This document shows positions 8,193 through 16,659 of a stretch of DNA of 64,000 bases, piece by piece. The notes below the pieces were generated by a model, which was not told the DNA's origin, made no database searches, and saw only the letters and a list, made by a program, of their open reading frames with translations. Made by a program: the position numbers and the translations under genes. Source of the stretch: RYN-133 sp036497285. GTDB lineage: Bacteria; Actinomycetota; Actinomycetes; Mycobacteriales; Jatrophihabitantaceae. The number at the start of each line of letters is the position of its first letter. Within the stretch, counting starts at the first letter, position 1. Location: positions 22,736 to 86,735 of the forward strand of contig DASXJR010000056.1 in NCBI GenBank assembly GCA_036497285.1. The letters run 5' to 3'.

Positions 8193-10013
8193 TCAGGCCG
8201 CGAGTGCGGCGTATCGGCCGTTGCCCTGGATGAGGCTGGTGTGCGTGCCGTTCTCGACCGCGTGTCCGTGATCGAGCACGACGATCTGGTCGGCGTCGCG
8301 CACGGTGGACAGTCGGTGCGCGACTGTGATGGTGGTACGGCCTTCGGCGAGGGCGTCGAATGCCTGCTGCACCGCGCGCTCGGTCTGGGTGTCCAGCGCG
8401 CTGGTCGCTTCGTCCAGGACCAGGACACGCGGATTGCGCAGCAGCGTGCGGGCGATGGCGATGCGCTGCTTCTCCCCGCCGGAGAAGCGGTGGCCGCGCG
8501 AGCCGACCATCGTGTCGTAGCCGTCGGGCAGGCCGGTGATCAGATCGTGGATCCGGGCAGCCCGGGCGGCCTCTTCGATCTCCAGGTCGGAGGCGTCGGG
8601 TTTGGCGTAGCGCAGGTTCTCGCGGACGGTCGTGTGCAGCAGATACGTTTCCTGGCTGACCATCCCGACGATCTCGGCCAGGTCGGCGAGTCGCATCCGG
8701 CGCAGGTCGACACCGTCGATGGTGATCGAGCCCGCGTCCGGGTCGTACAGGCGCGCGAGAAGCGAGGCAAGGCTCGTCTTGCCCGAACCCGTCTCCCCCA
8801 CGAGGGCCAGGGTGGTGCCGGCCGGCACGTCGAGGTCGACCTCGGCGACGGCTGGGGATTCGGCCCCGGGATAGGTGAAGCTCACCTGCTCGAAACGGAC
8901 GTGACCGCTGATGCGGGCCGGGTCGATCTCGACCGGGTCCGGCGGATCGGCGACCTCGACGGGAAGATCGAGGTACTCGAAGATGCGCGCGAACAGCGCG
9001 AGTGAACTGATCACGGAAACGCTGGTGCTCAGCAGGCCCATGAGCGGCCGGAACAGACTGTTCTGCAGCGTGGTGAAAGCGATCAGCGTGCCGATGGTCA
9101 TGCCGCCGCGAGTGGCCGGCAGGCCGGCGCTGAGATAGATCACGGCCGGGATCGCGGCGAAGATGACATTCATCGAGGCCATCCGCCAACGACCGGCCAG
9201 CTGTGATCGCAGCTCGAGGTCGATCAGGCGCGACGACGATGCAGTGAACCGGGTGACCAACGACGGCCCCGCGCCCATCACCTTGGCCAGCTGAGCGCCG
9301 TTGATCGACAGTCCCTCCTCCACGGCAACATTGAGATCGGCCAGTTCGCGCTGCTGCTCGGTCGTGATGGCCCGGCGCATTCGTGCGACCTTCCGGGTGA
9401 AGTAGACGGCCGGGGGCATCACGATCAGGGAAATGAGTGACAGCCGCCAGGACAGCGCGACCATCGCGACCGCAGTGGCGACCGAAGTCGTCAGGTTGGA
9501 TGCGATGGAGGTCGCGGTCGAGGTAACGACCGATTCCATTCCGCCGATGTCGTTGGTGATCCGTGACTGCACCTCGCCGGTACGGGTCCGGGTGAAGAAC
9601 GAGATCGACTGGCGCTGCAGGTGCGCGAAGACACTGGTTCGCAGGCCATGCATGACGTGCTGGCCGACTTTGGTGCTGATCCAGGTCTGCAGGACGCCGA
9701 AGGCTGAGGTGAGGGCGGCCACGCCGACCATGCCGGCGATCAGCCAGACCAAGAGCTGGACGTTCTGGCTGGGGAGCGCGGTGTCGATGACGGCCCGGAG
9801 CAAGAAGGGTGATGCCAGCCCGACAATGGAGGAGGCCACGATGATGGCGATGACGACAGCAAGCTGCGTCCGATACGGGATGAAGAGCTGGCCGATCCGT
9901 CGCAGTGAGACCTCGCGGGCCTGGGTCTTCTCGGCGGCGGTCACGGTCAGGCCTTGGTGACGTCGGCCGGTTCGGCCGACGTCACGATCGGTGGATGTGG
10001 ATGTGGAAGTCAT
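8193..10013 (-). CDS. ABC transporter, fused permease-ATPase (multidrug/lipid exporter type)
   Basis: 606 residues. The N-terminal half (about 40-345) is a six-helix exporter transmembrane domain with the intracellular-loop motif FFTRTRTGEVQSRITNDI. The C-terminal half is a nucleotide-binding domain: Walker A GETGSGKT (406-413), VSQE Q-loop (452-455), signature FSGGEKQR (510-517), Walker B VLVLDEATS (530-538) and H-loop AHRLS (565-569). This is a type IV homodimer-capable half transporter that exports drugs or lipids with ATP. It is transcribed away from a MarR-type gene, with a dyad in the shared promoter region, so drug-responsive repression is likely. Confidence 0.93.
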   Translation of the reverse strand: MTSTSTSTDRDVGRTGRRHQGLTVTAAEKTQAREVSLRRIGQLFIPYRTQLAVVIAIIVASSIVGLASPFLLRAVIDTALPSQNVQLLVWLIAGMVGVAALTSAFGVLQTWISTKVGQHVMHGLRTSVFAHLQRQSISFFTRTRTGEVQSRITNDIGGMESVVTSTATSIASNLTTSVATAVAMVALSWRLSLISLIVMPPAVYFTRKVARMRRAITTEQQRELADLNVAVEEGLSINGAQLAKVMGAGPSLVTRFTASSSRLIDLELRSQLAGRWRMASMNVIFAAIPAVIYLSAGLPATRGGMTIGTLIAFTTLQNSLFRPLMGLLSTSVSVISSLALFARIFEYLDLPVEVADPPDPVEIDPARISGHVRFEQVSFTYPGAESPAVAEVDLDVPAGTTLALVGETGSGKTSLASLLARLYDPDAGSITIDGVDLRRMRLADLAEIVGMVSQETYLLHTTVRENLRYAKPDASDLEIEEAARAARIHDLITGLPDGYDTMVGSRGHRFSGGEKQRIAIARTLLRNPRVLVLDEATSALDTQTERAVQQAFDALAEGRTTITVAHRLSTVRDADQIVVLDHGHAVENGTHTSLIQGNGRYAALAA

Positions 10014-10074
10014 AGGTTCTCGAATCTGTTCGGCGGCCGCTGCACGCGACGGGCGCGGCCATGTCGGAAGTCAT

Positions 10075-10095
10075 ATACTGAGGTACCCTCAATAT
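10075..10095. promoter_or_regulatory. Dyad operator between divergent ABC exporter and MarR genes
   Basis: ATACTGAGG (10075-10083) and CCTCAATAT (10087-10095) form 9-bp arms around TAC, with a single mismatch at the fourth position. The dyad sits 35 bp upstream of the MarR-type start and 62 bp upstream of the exporter start. MarR dimers commonly bind 16-22-bp palindromes of this kind, so this is the probable autoregulatory operator. It is inferred from symmetry and position only. Confidence 0.6.
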
Positions 10096-10130
10096 GAGGC
10101 TACAACAGGAAGTGCAGGTAGGCTATTCCC

Positions 10131-10583
10131 GTGGGTCAACAGCAAGCGAGCGACAACCGCGACGACACACTCGTCGAAGCGTTCTGGTCTGTCGCAAGGC
10201 AGCTGCGACGAGCCTCTGTGGACGCACTGGCGCAGTGGGACATCTCACCGTCCCAGGCGCGGGCCCTGCGAGTGCTTGCCCATCACGACGGGGCCAGGCT
10301 CTCCGAACTGGCCGAACACCTGCACATCGCGGCGCGCTCGGCGACCGAGGTTGTCGACGGACTGGAAGCCAAGGGACTCGTGCAACGGCGGGCGGATCCC
10401 CACGACCGTCGCGCGACCCTGGTCGCGCTGACCAGCCGGGGTGCAGAACTGAACGAAGCGGTCGGAACTGCCCGCGGCGCCCAGGCCGAACGTCTCTTCG
10501 ATCAACTCAGTGCGACCGACCGCGCCCACCTCGGCCGGATCCTCCGCAAACTCACGGTTGAATCACCGGGTGGCGCGCTGTGA
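10131..10583 (+). CDS. MarR family transcriptional regulator
   Basis: 150 residues from a GTG at 10131. The winged helix spans about residues 35-105: DISPSQARALRVLAHH, LSELAEHLHIAARSATEVVDGLE (recognition helix), and the wing signature KGLVQRRADPHDRRATLVALT, which contains the family DxRxxxVxLT motif. MarR proteins repress efflux genes until a phenolic or lipophilic ligand binds. It is divergent from the ABC exporter, with a dyad between. It is convergent with the urate oxidase gene, with only 4 bp between the stop codons. Confidence 0.9.
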   Translation: MGQQQASDNRDDTLVEAFWSVARQLRRASVDALAQWDISPSQARALRVLAHHDGARLSELAEHLHIAARSATEVVDGLEAKGLVQRRADPHDRRATLVALTSRGAELNEAVGTARGAQAERLFDQLSATDRAHLGRILRKLTVESPGGAL

Positions 10584-10587
10584 CGGG

Positions 10588-11436
10588 TCACTCCTCGCGG
10601 GTCACCGTGGCCTCGATCAGGCCGTACGGACGATCGGCGGCGACGAACACCTCGCCGGGATTGTCGAGACCGAACGGGGCGAGATCGACCAGGAAATGGT
10701 GCTTGTTCGGTGCCGACAGACTGATCTCGGCAATCTGCGGATGAGCCTCGAGAACGGCCTTGCCCATCTCCCACAGGGTCTGTTGCAGGGCACGCGAGAT
10801 CACCTGCGCGAATCGCTCGATCAGAAGCCGCCGCACGTCCGTGAAGAGCTCGTCCCACGCCTGCGCCGTGCTCGCATATCGCCACTGCGCCACGAGCGAC
10901 GTCGCGAGCACCCGGTCGTCCGTCTCGGCCAACGTCGTATAGCCGTCAACCAGGAAGCCACGGAACTGCGACCCGGTCGACTTGAGCAGCACGAGATCGC
11001 GAAGGCCGGCGACCACCGACTCCCCGGCCGGCTCGACAGTGATGTGTGCGGTGCGGACCTCGCCACCGCGGCGTACCCAGGTGTGGTCGTGCTCGACGCC
11101 GTCCACACGGGCCCGCTCCCAGGCGTACTCGTCGACGTCGACACGGGCCGCGTCAACCGTGGCGATGTCGTGCACGAAGTGCCGCGCGAGAGCGAGTGCG
11201 TAATCCTCGATATGCGCGATGCCCTTTTCCTTCGCGAACGCGAAGCAGGTGTTCTTCTGACTGTCGGTGGGCAGCACGTTGCGCTGGTCGCCGACGGTGT
11301 GGGCGTCGGTGAAGTTCCCACGAAGCGCGGTGGACACGTTGAGGTCGCGGATCTCGTGGCGGGGCGAGTCCCGGTAGATGCGCACCACCCGGGTTTCGGC
11401 TTTGCCGTACTGGTTGGGCCCGAGAACGATGGCCAT
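10588..11436 (-). CDS. pucL: Urate oxidase (uricase, cofactor-free)
   Basis: 282 residues. It catalyses urate + O2 + H2O to 5-hydroxyisourate + H2O2 without cofactor. Family landmarks are all visible: NQYGKAETRVVRI (catalytic Lys region), VLPTDSQKNT (catalytic Thr-Asp and Lys-Asn), TGSQFRGFLVD, and SAPNKHHFLVDL with the active-site His. Length matches bacterial and fungal uricases (about 290-300); it lacks the OHCU-decarboxylase extension found in Bacillus PucL, which here is a separate gene. It is last in the leftward pucR-uraD-uraH-uricase operon, 3 bp after uraH. Confidence 0.95.
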   Translation of the reverse strand: MAIVLGPNQYGKAETRVVRIYRDSPRHEIRDLNVSTALRGNFTDAHTVGDQRNVLPTDSQKNTCFAFAKEKGIAHIEDYALALARHFVHDIATVDAARVDVDEYAWERARVDGVEHDHTWVRRGGEVRTAHITVEPAGESVVAGLRDLVLLKSTGSQFRGFLVDGYTTLAETDDRVLATSLVAQWRYASTAQAWDELFTDVRRLLIERFAQVISRALQQTLWEMGKAVLEAHPQIAEISLSAPNKHHFLVDLAPFGLDNPGEVFVAADRPYGLIEATVTREE

Positions 11437-11439
11437 TCG

Positions 11440-11766
11440 TCAACTCCCGCGGTAGGTCGAATAGGCGTACGGCGACAGCAGCAACGGGACGTGGTGGTGC
11501 TCGTCGGCGGCTGTCACCGAGAAGGTGACCACGATCTCGGGGTAGAACGTCGATCGATCCCCCGCGGCGAAGTACTCGCCGGTGGCGAAGACCAGCCGGT
11601 GCGTACCGGTGTGCAGCGCGGCCGGGCCGAAATCGCGCACTCGGCCCTGGTCGTCGGTGTGCGCCTCGCCGAGCACCCCTCCGTCGGCGCGTTCCAGGCG
11701 GACCCGCACCCCGGTGGCCGGGCGGCCCAGCGCGGCGTCGAGCACGTGGGTGGTGATGCCGGTCAT
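11440..11766 (-). CDS. uraH: 5-Hydroxyisourate hydrolase (transthyretin-like)
   Basis: 108 residues from the ATG at 11766-11764; the open frame runs further upstream but that part overlaps uraD. The protein begins ITTHVLDAALGRPATGV (the first catalytic His block), has a TGEYF segment, FYPEIVVTF, and ends HHHVPLLLSPYAYSTYRGS, whose C-terminal YRGS tetrapeptide is diagnostic. It opens the hydroxyisourate ring made by urate oxidase to give OHCU. The start overlaps the uraD stop by one base (TGATG), indicating translational coupling. Confidence 0.95.
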   Translation of the reverse strand: MTGITTHVLDAALGRPATGVRVRLERADGGVLGEAHTDDQGRVRDFGPAALHTGTHRLVFATGEYFAAGDRSTFYPEIVVTFSVTAADEHHHVPLLLSPYAYSTYRGS

Positions 11767-12260
11767 CAGGGCCCTCCGTCGGTCATCAGGTTCACGAGCC
11801 GGATCCGGTTGATCTTGCCGAGTTCGGCGCGGGTGCGCACGCGTTCGGTCGCCGGGTCGTTGCGCAACCGCTGTTCGAGTACGGCCAACAGTTCCGCGCC
11901 GCTGCGTCCGCTGGCGCACACCAGATACACGTGTCCGAACCGAGCCTCGTACGCCCGGTTCCCCTCGGCCAGCGCGGCGAGCACCGCGTCGTCGGACGCC
12001 AGCACGCCGGCCTGCTCACGCGCGGATGCCGCCGACCCGCTGCGCTCGCCGATGCGCGGGTGGCCGGCCAGTGCCTCGTCCACATCGGCGTCGTCGAGAC
12101 CGGCGAGTGCGTCGTCGGCCGCGGTGAGCAATGCGTCGGTGGAGCGGTACGGACGTCCCGCGGCGACCGCGCCGGCCCATCGGGTCGACGCGCAACATCC
12201 ATGCAGCAGGCGTTCTGCCTCCCCATCGGGCAGCGCGTCGAAGCTCGAGATGTCGGTCAT
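11766..12260 (-). CDS. uraD: OHCU decarboxylase (2-oxo-4-hydroxy-4-carboxy-5-ureidoimidazoline decarboxylase)
   Basis: 164 residues, all-alpha. It decarboxylates OHCU to S-allantoin, the last step from urate. Diagnostic features are GCCASTRWAGAV near the N-terminus, HPRIGER with the catalytic His, and EQAGVLASDDAVLAALAEGNRAYEARFG followed by VCASGRSG, which matches the family FGxxFxxxxxGxS pattern. ATG at 12260 overlaps the pucR stop (ATGA). It is co-transcribed with uraH and the uricase. Confidence 0.95.
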   Translation of the reverse strand: MTDISSFDALPDGEAERLLHGCCASTRWAGAVAAGRPYRSTDALLTAADDALAGLDDADVDEALAGHPRIGERSGSAASAREQAGVLASDDAVLAALAEGNRAYEARFGHVYLVCASGRSGAELLAVLEQRLRNDPATERVRTRAELGKINRIRLVNLMTDGGP

Positions 12261-13816
12261 CGATCCGCCGGCGAACCGCGCGACCGCAGGGCCAGGAACA
12301 CGTCGACACAGTCCTCCATCCGCGACAGGTCGCGGCCGGTGAGCTGCTCGACCCGCTCGATGCGATAGCGGACCGTGTTGACGTGCAGATGCAGTTGCTC
12401 GGCCGCCTTGCTCCACGACCCCGAACACTGCAGGAAGGTCTCGAGTGTGAGCAGCAGGCCGGAGGCATTGCGGCGGTCGTAGTCCAGCACGGGATCGAGC
12501 AGCCGCGAGGCGAAGGTGCGCCGCACCTCGTCCGGCACCGCGGCGAGCAGCAGCACCGAGGAGGTCACCTCCTCGCCGGTCACCACTGAGACCGCGCCTG
12601 CGCGCAGCCCGGCAAGCCGGCAGGCGTGCCGCGCCTGTTCCAACGCCCCGGCGAGCGCATCCGAGGCGGACGTGGCGCTGATCCCCACCGCGAACGGCGT
12701 GCGTTCCGCGCCGGGCGCCAGACGCTGCACCGCTGATTTGAGCCGTGCGACCTCGTCGGGTGCTGTGGGCAGCAGCGCGATCGCACGTCCGTCGGCTCCT
12801 GCACCGACGACCGAGGGGCCGGCCGCGGTGACGTCATCGAGCAGCACCCGGGCGAGGTCGCGAAGGTCCGGCCGTCCCACGATTTCGGCGACGAGCGCGA
12901 CCAGCGGCGCCGCCGGGTCCATGCCCACCTGCCGCAGCCGCATCCCGATCTCCACCTGGCTGCCGCCCGCCTCCACAAGGGCCAGCGTCTCGTCGAAGAT
13001 GTGTCGGATCGCCCGCGATCCCTCGTCCTGCCGAGAGCGGTCGAGCGCGGCGATGGTCGCGAACTCGCCGACCAGTTCTGCCGCGTCGGCCGGCCAGTCC
13101 GCCGGTTCGCCGTCCACCGCCACGAACCACGACGTGAGCCGGTTCTCCAGCGCGGGGCCCACGGCGAACACCGTGCAGGTGCGGTCCGGGCTCGCAGTTA
13201 CGACGGACGGGAGCCGTGACGCTGTCAGGTACGCGGCGGTGATCCGGTCGACTTCGTCGGGATCGAACGGGTCGGAGCCGGCGACGATCGGCCGCCCGGT
13301 CGGGGTGAGCACGCGGCAGGTGCTGCCGATCTCGCGAGAAGTCCGGGCGGCGAGATCGGCCAGGCTCCGTCCGGCCGCCATCTCGGCCAGCAACTTGCGC
13401 TGGCGGCCGAGGCTGGCCGACAACCGCTCGCCGCGCTCCGCCGTCACCGCCGTCACCAAGTACTCGATGATGTCGGCGAACGACACCTCCGTCGACACCT
13501 CGATCAACGGCAGGCCGTGGCGACGGCAAGCCGCGACCAGATCGTCCGGGATGAAGCCGAGCAGAGCATCACCGGCGGCCAGCGCCGCCGCCCGGCCGGC
13601 CACGAGCGCCCGCACGAACACCTCGCTGTCCACGGGTGAGCGGCGCCAGACGAGGCCGGTGAGGACGAGGTCCTCCCCTGAAAGGTATCGCTGCGGGTGC
13701 AGCAGGTCCGTGGCGCAAACTCGGCGCACCTGCCGGTCGAGCGCCTGTTCCGGCTCGTGCAGCAGTGACAACCGCAGCTCGGGAACGGCGAGCAGGTCGC
13801 GCAGCAGCACGGGCAC
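12257..13816 (-). CDS. pucR: PucR family regulator of purine catabolism
   Basis: 519 residues. Residues about 1-125 form the PucR N-terminal domain (VLLRDLLAVPELRL, DLVLTGL, AAGDALLGFIPDDLVAACRRHGLPLIEV). A GGDEF-like middle region follows. The C-terminal ~60 residues are the PucR_2 helix-turn-helix, with SWSKAAEQLHLHVNTVRYRIERVE. PucR proteins of Bacillus and Streptomyces activate or repress ureide genes in response to purine breakdown products. It is the first gene of the leftward arm and is separated by 126 bp from the rightward xdh arm, so it probably controls both. Confidence 0.93.
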   Translation of the reverse strand: MPVLLRDLLAVPELRLSLLHEPEQALDRQVRRVCATDLLHPQRYLSGEDLVLTGLVWRRSPVDSEVFVRALVAGRAAALAAGDALLGFIPDDLVAACRRHGLPLIEVSTEVSFADIIEYLVTAVTAERGERLSASLGRQRKLLAEMAAGRSLADLAARTSREIGSTCRVLTPTGRPIVAGSDPFDPDEVDRITAAYLTASRLPSVVTASPDRTCTVFAVGPALENRLTSWFVAVDGEPADWPADAAELVGEFATIAALDRSRQDEGSRAIRHIFDETLALVEAGGSQVEIGMRLRQVGMDPAAPLVALVAEIVGRPDLRDLARVLLDDVTAAGPSVVGAGADGRAIALLPTAPDEVARLKSAVQRLAPGAERTPFAVGISATSASDALAGALEQARHACRLAGLRAGAVSVVTGEEVTSSVLLLAAVPDEVRRTFASRLLDPVLDYDRRNASGLLLTLETFLQCSGSWSKAAEQLHLHVNTVRYRIERVEQLTGRDLSRMEDCVDVFLALRSRGSPADR

Positions 13817-13942
13817 CTCCGGCGGGTTGGAGGAATCTACAACAGCCGGGCCTACATTCGCATCTACCTCATCTGTGCTGCCGCTTCTGCATGACCCGGT
13901 TCGGCGCGTTCACTACGGGAACCAACACGTCCAGGGGGCGAG

Positions 13943-14812
13943 ATGGAGTTCCTCCGACCCACGAGCTGGGCAGACGCGCTCGCCGCCAAGGCGGCGCAGC
14001 CTGATGCCGTGCCCATCGCCGGCGGAACCGACATCATGGTCGAGCTCAATTTCGACAAGCGCCGCCCGCCGGCGCTGCTGGATCTGAACCGGGTCACCGA
14101 GCTCACCGACTGGTCGATCGACGACGGACGGGTGCGGCTCGGCGCCGGCGTGAGCTACACCCGGGTGATCGACGAACTCGGCACGGAACTGCCCGGGCTC
14201 GCCATGGCGTCGCGAACGATCGGCTCGCCGCAGATCCGCAACCGGGGCACCGTCGGGGGCAATCTCGGCGCCGCCTCACCGGCAGGCGACTCGCACCCGC
14301 CGCTGCTCGCGCTCGATGCGGAGGTCGAGGTGGCATCGGTTCGCGGTTCGCGTCGCCTCCCGGCGCTCGACTTCTACACCGGCGTGAAGCGCAACGCCCT
14401 CGCCGCCGATGAGTTGATCGCCGCGATCCTGCTCCCCCGAGCACGCGGGCCGCAGCAGTTCTGCAAGATCGGCACCCGCAACGCGATGGTGATCGCTGTG
14501 GCCACCTTTGCCCTGGTCCTGCACCCGGAACGAGCTCGCGTCGGCACCGGCATCGGGTCCGCGGCTCCCACGCCGATCCGCGCGCACGACGCCGAGGCGT
14601 TCCTCGCCGACGCGTTGACCGCGGACAACCTGTGGGAGTCCCGGCGGGATCTTCCGTCAGCACTCGTGCGCGAGTTCGGCGCGCGGGTGAGTGCGGCGAC
14701 AGCACCGATCGACGACGTGCGCGGTGCCGCGGCCTATCGGCGGCACGCCATGACCGTGATGGCCAAGCGCGCGCTCGGCTGGGCATGGGACGACTACCGG
14801 AAGGTGGCGTGA
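13943..14812 (+). CDS. xdhB: Xanthine dehydrogenase, FAD-binding subunit
   Basis: 289 residues, preceded by GGGGGCGAG. It is a CO-dehydrogenase flavoprotein-type FAD domain: PIAGGTDIMVELNF (PIAGGT/N phosphate loop), IGSPQIRNRGTVGGNLGAASPAGDSHPP (the two FAD-pyrophosphate blocks), then a C-terminal CODH_FAD_C domain. It passes electrons from the iron-sulphur subunit to NAD+. Gene order FAD, 2Fe-2S, deaminase, Mo subunit is compact with overlapping stops and starts. Symbols follow E. coli XdhB/C/A usage. Confidence 0.94.
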   Translation: MEFLRPTSWADALAAKAAQPDAVPIAGGTDIMVELNFDKRRPPALLDLNRVTELTDWSIDDGRVRLGAGVSYTRVIDELGTELPGLAMASRTIGSPQIRNRGTVGGNLGAASPAGDSHPPLLALDAEVEVASVRGSRRLPALDFYTGVKRNALAADELIAAILLPRARGPQQFCKIGTRNAMVIAVATFALVLHPERARVGTGIGSAAPTPIRAHDAEAFLADALTADNLWESRRDLPSALVREFGARVSAATAPIDDVRGAAAYRRHAMTVMAKRALGWAWDDYRKVA

Positions 14813-14814
14813 GC

Positions 14815-15291
14815 ATGCGGATCACCGCGATCGTGAACGGCGAACCGCGCGAGGCGGACGACGTGTGGGAGGGCGAAAGCCTGCTCTACGTGCTGCGCGA
14901 GCGGATGGGCCTGCCGGGATCGAAGAACGCCTGTGAGCAAGGCGAATGCGGCTCGTGCACCGTCTACCTGGACGGCGTGCCGGTGTGCGCCTGCCTCGTC
15001 GCCGCCGGTCAGGCGCAGGAGCGCACGGTCGTGACGGTCGAGGGCCTCGGCAACCGCGATGCGCTGCACCCGTTGCAGCAGGCCTTCGTCGACGCCGGCG
15101 CGGTGCAGTGCGGCTTCTGCACGCCGGGTCTGATCGTCGCGGCGCACGACCTCCTTGGCCGCAACCGAGCGCCGAGCGACCCGGAGATCCGCGAAGCGCT
15201 GGCCGGCAATCTGTGCCGCTGCACGGGCTACGAGGCAATCCTCGCCGGCGTACGGCTGGCAGCCGACCGGATGAGCGAGCCCGCGCGGTGA
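14815..15291 (+). CDS. xdhC: Xanthine dehydrogenase, [2Fe-2S] subunit
   Basis: 158 residues from ATG 14815; a GTG at 14809 overlapping the previous stop is an alternative. The plant-type ferredoxin cluster is bound by CEQGECGSC plus a later Cys. The second, all-helical cluster domain has CGFCTPG and NLCRCTGY, as in molybdenum hydroxylases. It relays electrons from the molybdopterin subunit to FAD. Its stop overlaps the start of the deaminase gene (GTGA). xdhC is the E. coli name for the Fe-S subunit and should not be confused with the XdhC maturation factor. Confidence 0.94.
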   Translation: MRITAIVNGEPREADDVWEGESLLYVLRERMGLPGSKNACEQGECGSCTVYLDGVPVCACLVAAGQAQERTVVTVEGLGNRDALHPLQQAFVDAGAVQCGFCTPGLIVAAHDLLGRNRAPSDPEIREALAGNLCRCTGYEAILAGVRLAADRMSEPAR

Positions 15292-16655
15292 CCGCCACCG
15301 AACCGTCGCTCGTGATCGAGGGCTGCTCGGTTGTCGCGATGGACTCGGCGCGCACGGAATACGTCGACGGTCATGTCGTGGTGGCGGGCAATCGGATCGT
15401 CGCCGTCGGGGACGGCCCGGCACCGGCAATCGGGCCGGCGCGGCGCATCCAGGCCCGCGGTTGCCTGGTCACTCCAGGCCTGATCAACACCCATCACCAC
15501 CTGTACCAATGGCTGACTCGGGGCCTGGCCGCCGACGCCACACTGTTCGACTGGTTGACCACGCTCTATCCGGTGTGGGCCGGCATCGACGCCGAACTGG
15601 TGCACGTCGGCGCCGAGGCCGCGCTCGCTCATCTCGCGCGCAGTGGGTGCACGACCACGACCGATCACCACTACGTGGTGCCGCGCGACGGCGGCGACGT
15701 CTTCGAAGCCGAAATCGAAGCCGCCCGCGAGGTCGGGCTGCGTTTCCACCCGGCGCGCGGCTCGATGGACCTCGGCCGGAGCGCGGGCGGGCTCCCCCCG
15801 GACGAGCTCGTCGAGGACCGCGACACCGTGCTGGTTGCAACCGAGAACGCCATCGCGCGCTGGCACGACCCGTCCCCCCAGTCGATGCTGCAAATTGCGG
15901 TCGCCCCCTGCTCGCCGTTCTCGGTGACCGGCGAGCTGATGCGCGACGCCGCCGAGCTCGCCCGGAGGCACGGCGTGCGGTTGCACACCCACCTCGCCGA
16001 GACCAGCGATGAGGACGCGTACTGCCGAGAGCATTTCGGCTGCACCCCGCTCGAGTACGTCGAGCAGCTCGGCTGGCTCGGCCCGGACGTGTGGTTCGCC
16101 CACGCCGTGCACCTGGACGACGACGCGGTCAAGCGGGTCGGCGCCGCCCGCACCGGCGTGGCGCACTGCCCCACCTCGAACGCCCGGCTCGGCGCCGGAA
16201 TCGCCCCGGCGGTGGCGCTGCGGGCTGCCGGCGGCCCTGTCGGCCTCGGTGTGGACGGCGCGGCGAGCAACGAGTCCAGCAGCCTGCTCGAGGACGCCCG
16301 GCACGCGCTGCTGTTCGCGCGCGCCACCGGCGGACCGGACGCACTGACCGTCCGCGACGCGCTCGAGATGGCCACCCTGGGCGGCGCGGACACACTCGGG
16401 CGCGCGGGCGAGCTCGGAGCGCTCGAGCCGGGCAAGCTCGCCGACCTCGCGATCTGGAACCTCGACGCTCCCGCGTACGCAGGCATCGACGACCCGGTCG
16501 CGGCGCTGCTGCTCGGGCCACCGCCGACCGTGGAACTGCTGCTCGTCGACGGCCAACCGGTCGTCGAACGCGGTCGGGTGATCACCGTCGACGAAACTGT
16601 CCTCGCGCAGCAGACCGAAGCAGCGCACCGAACCCTGATGAGCAAGGCCGGGTGA
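15288..16655 (+). CDS. Amidohydrolase, 8-oxoguanine/guanine deaminase type
   Basis: 455 residues from a GTG at 15288 overlapping the previous stop. It is a subtype III amidohydrolase: metal-binding HxH in LINTHHHLYQ, HTHLAET with the metal His and active-site Glu, HAVHLDD, and GLGVDGAASNES with the catalytic Asp. Closest known functional families are 8-oxoguanine deaminase and hydroxydechloroatrazine ethylaminohydrolase (TrzN/AtzB). Placed between xanthine dehydrogenase subunits it most plausibly deaminates guanine or 8-oxoguanine to xanthine or urate, feeding the pathway. Exact substrate is inferred from context. Confidence 0.85.
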   Translation: MTATEPSLVIEGCSVVAMDSARTEYVDGHVVVAGNRIVAVGDGPAPAIGPARRIQARGCLVTPGLINTHHHLYQWLTRGLAADATLFDWLTTLYPVWAGIDAELVHVGAEAALAHLARSGCTTTTDHHYVVPRDGGDVFEAEIEAAREVGLRFHPARGSMDLGRSAGGLPPDELVEDRDTVLVATENAIARWHDPSPQSMLQIAVAPCSPFSVTGELMRDAAELARRHGVRLHTHLAETSDEDAYCREHFGCTPLEYVEQLGWLGPDVWFAHAVHLDDDAVKRVGAARTGVAHCPTSNARLGAGIAPAVALRAAGGPVGLGVDGAASNESSSLLEDARHALLFARATGGPDALTVRDALEMATLGGADTLGRAGELGALEPGKLADLAIWNLDAPAYAGIDDPVAALLLGPPPTVELLLVDGQPVVERGRVITVDETVLAQQTEAAHRTLMSKAG

Positions 16656-16659
16656 GCCC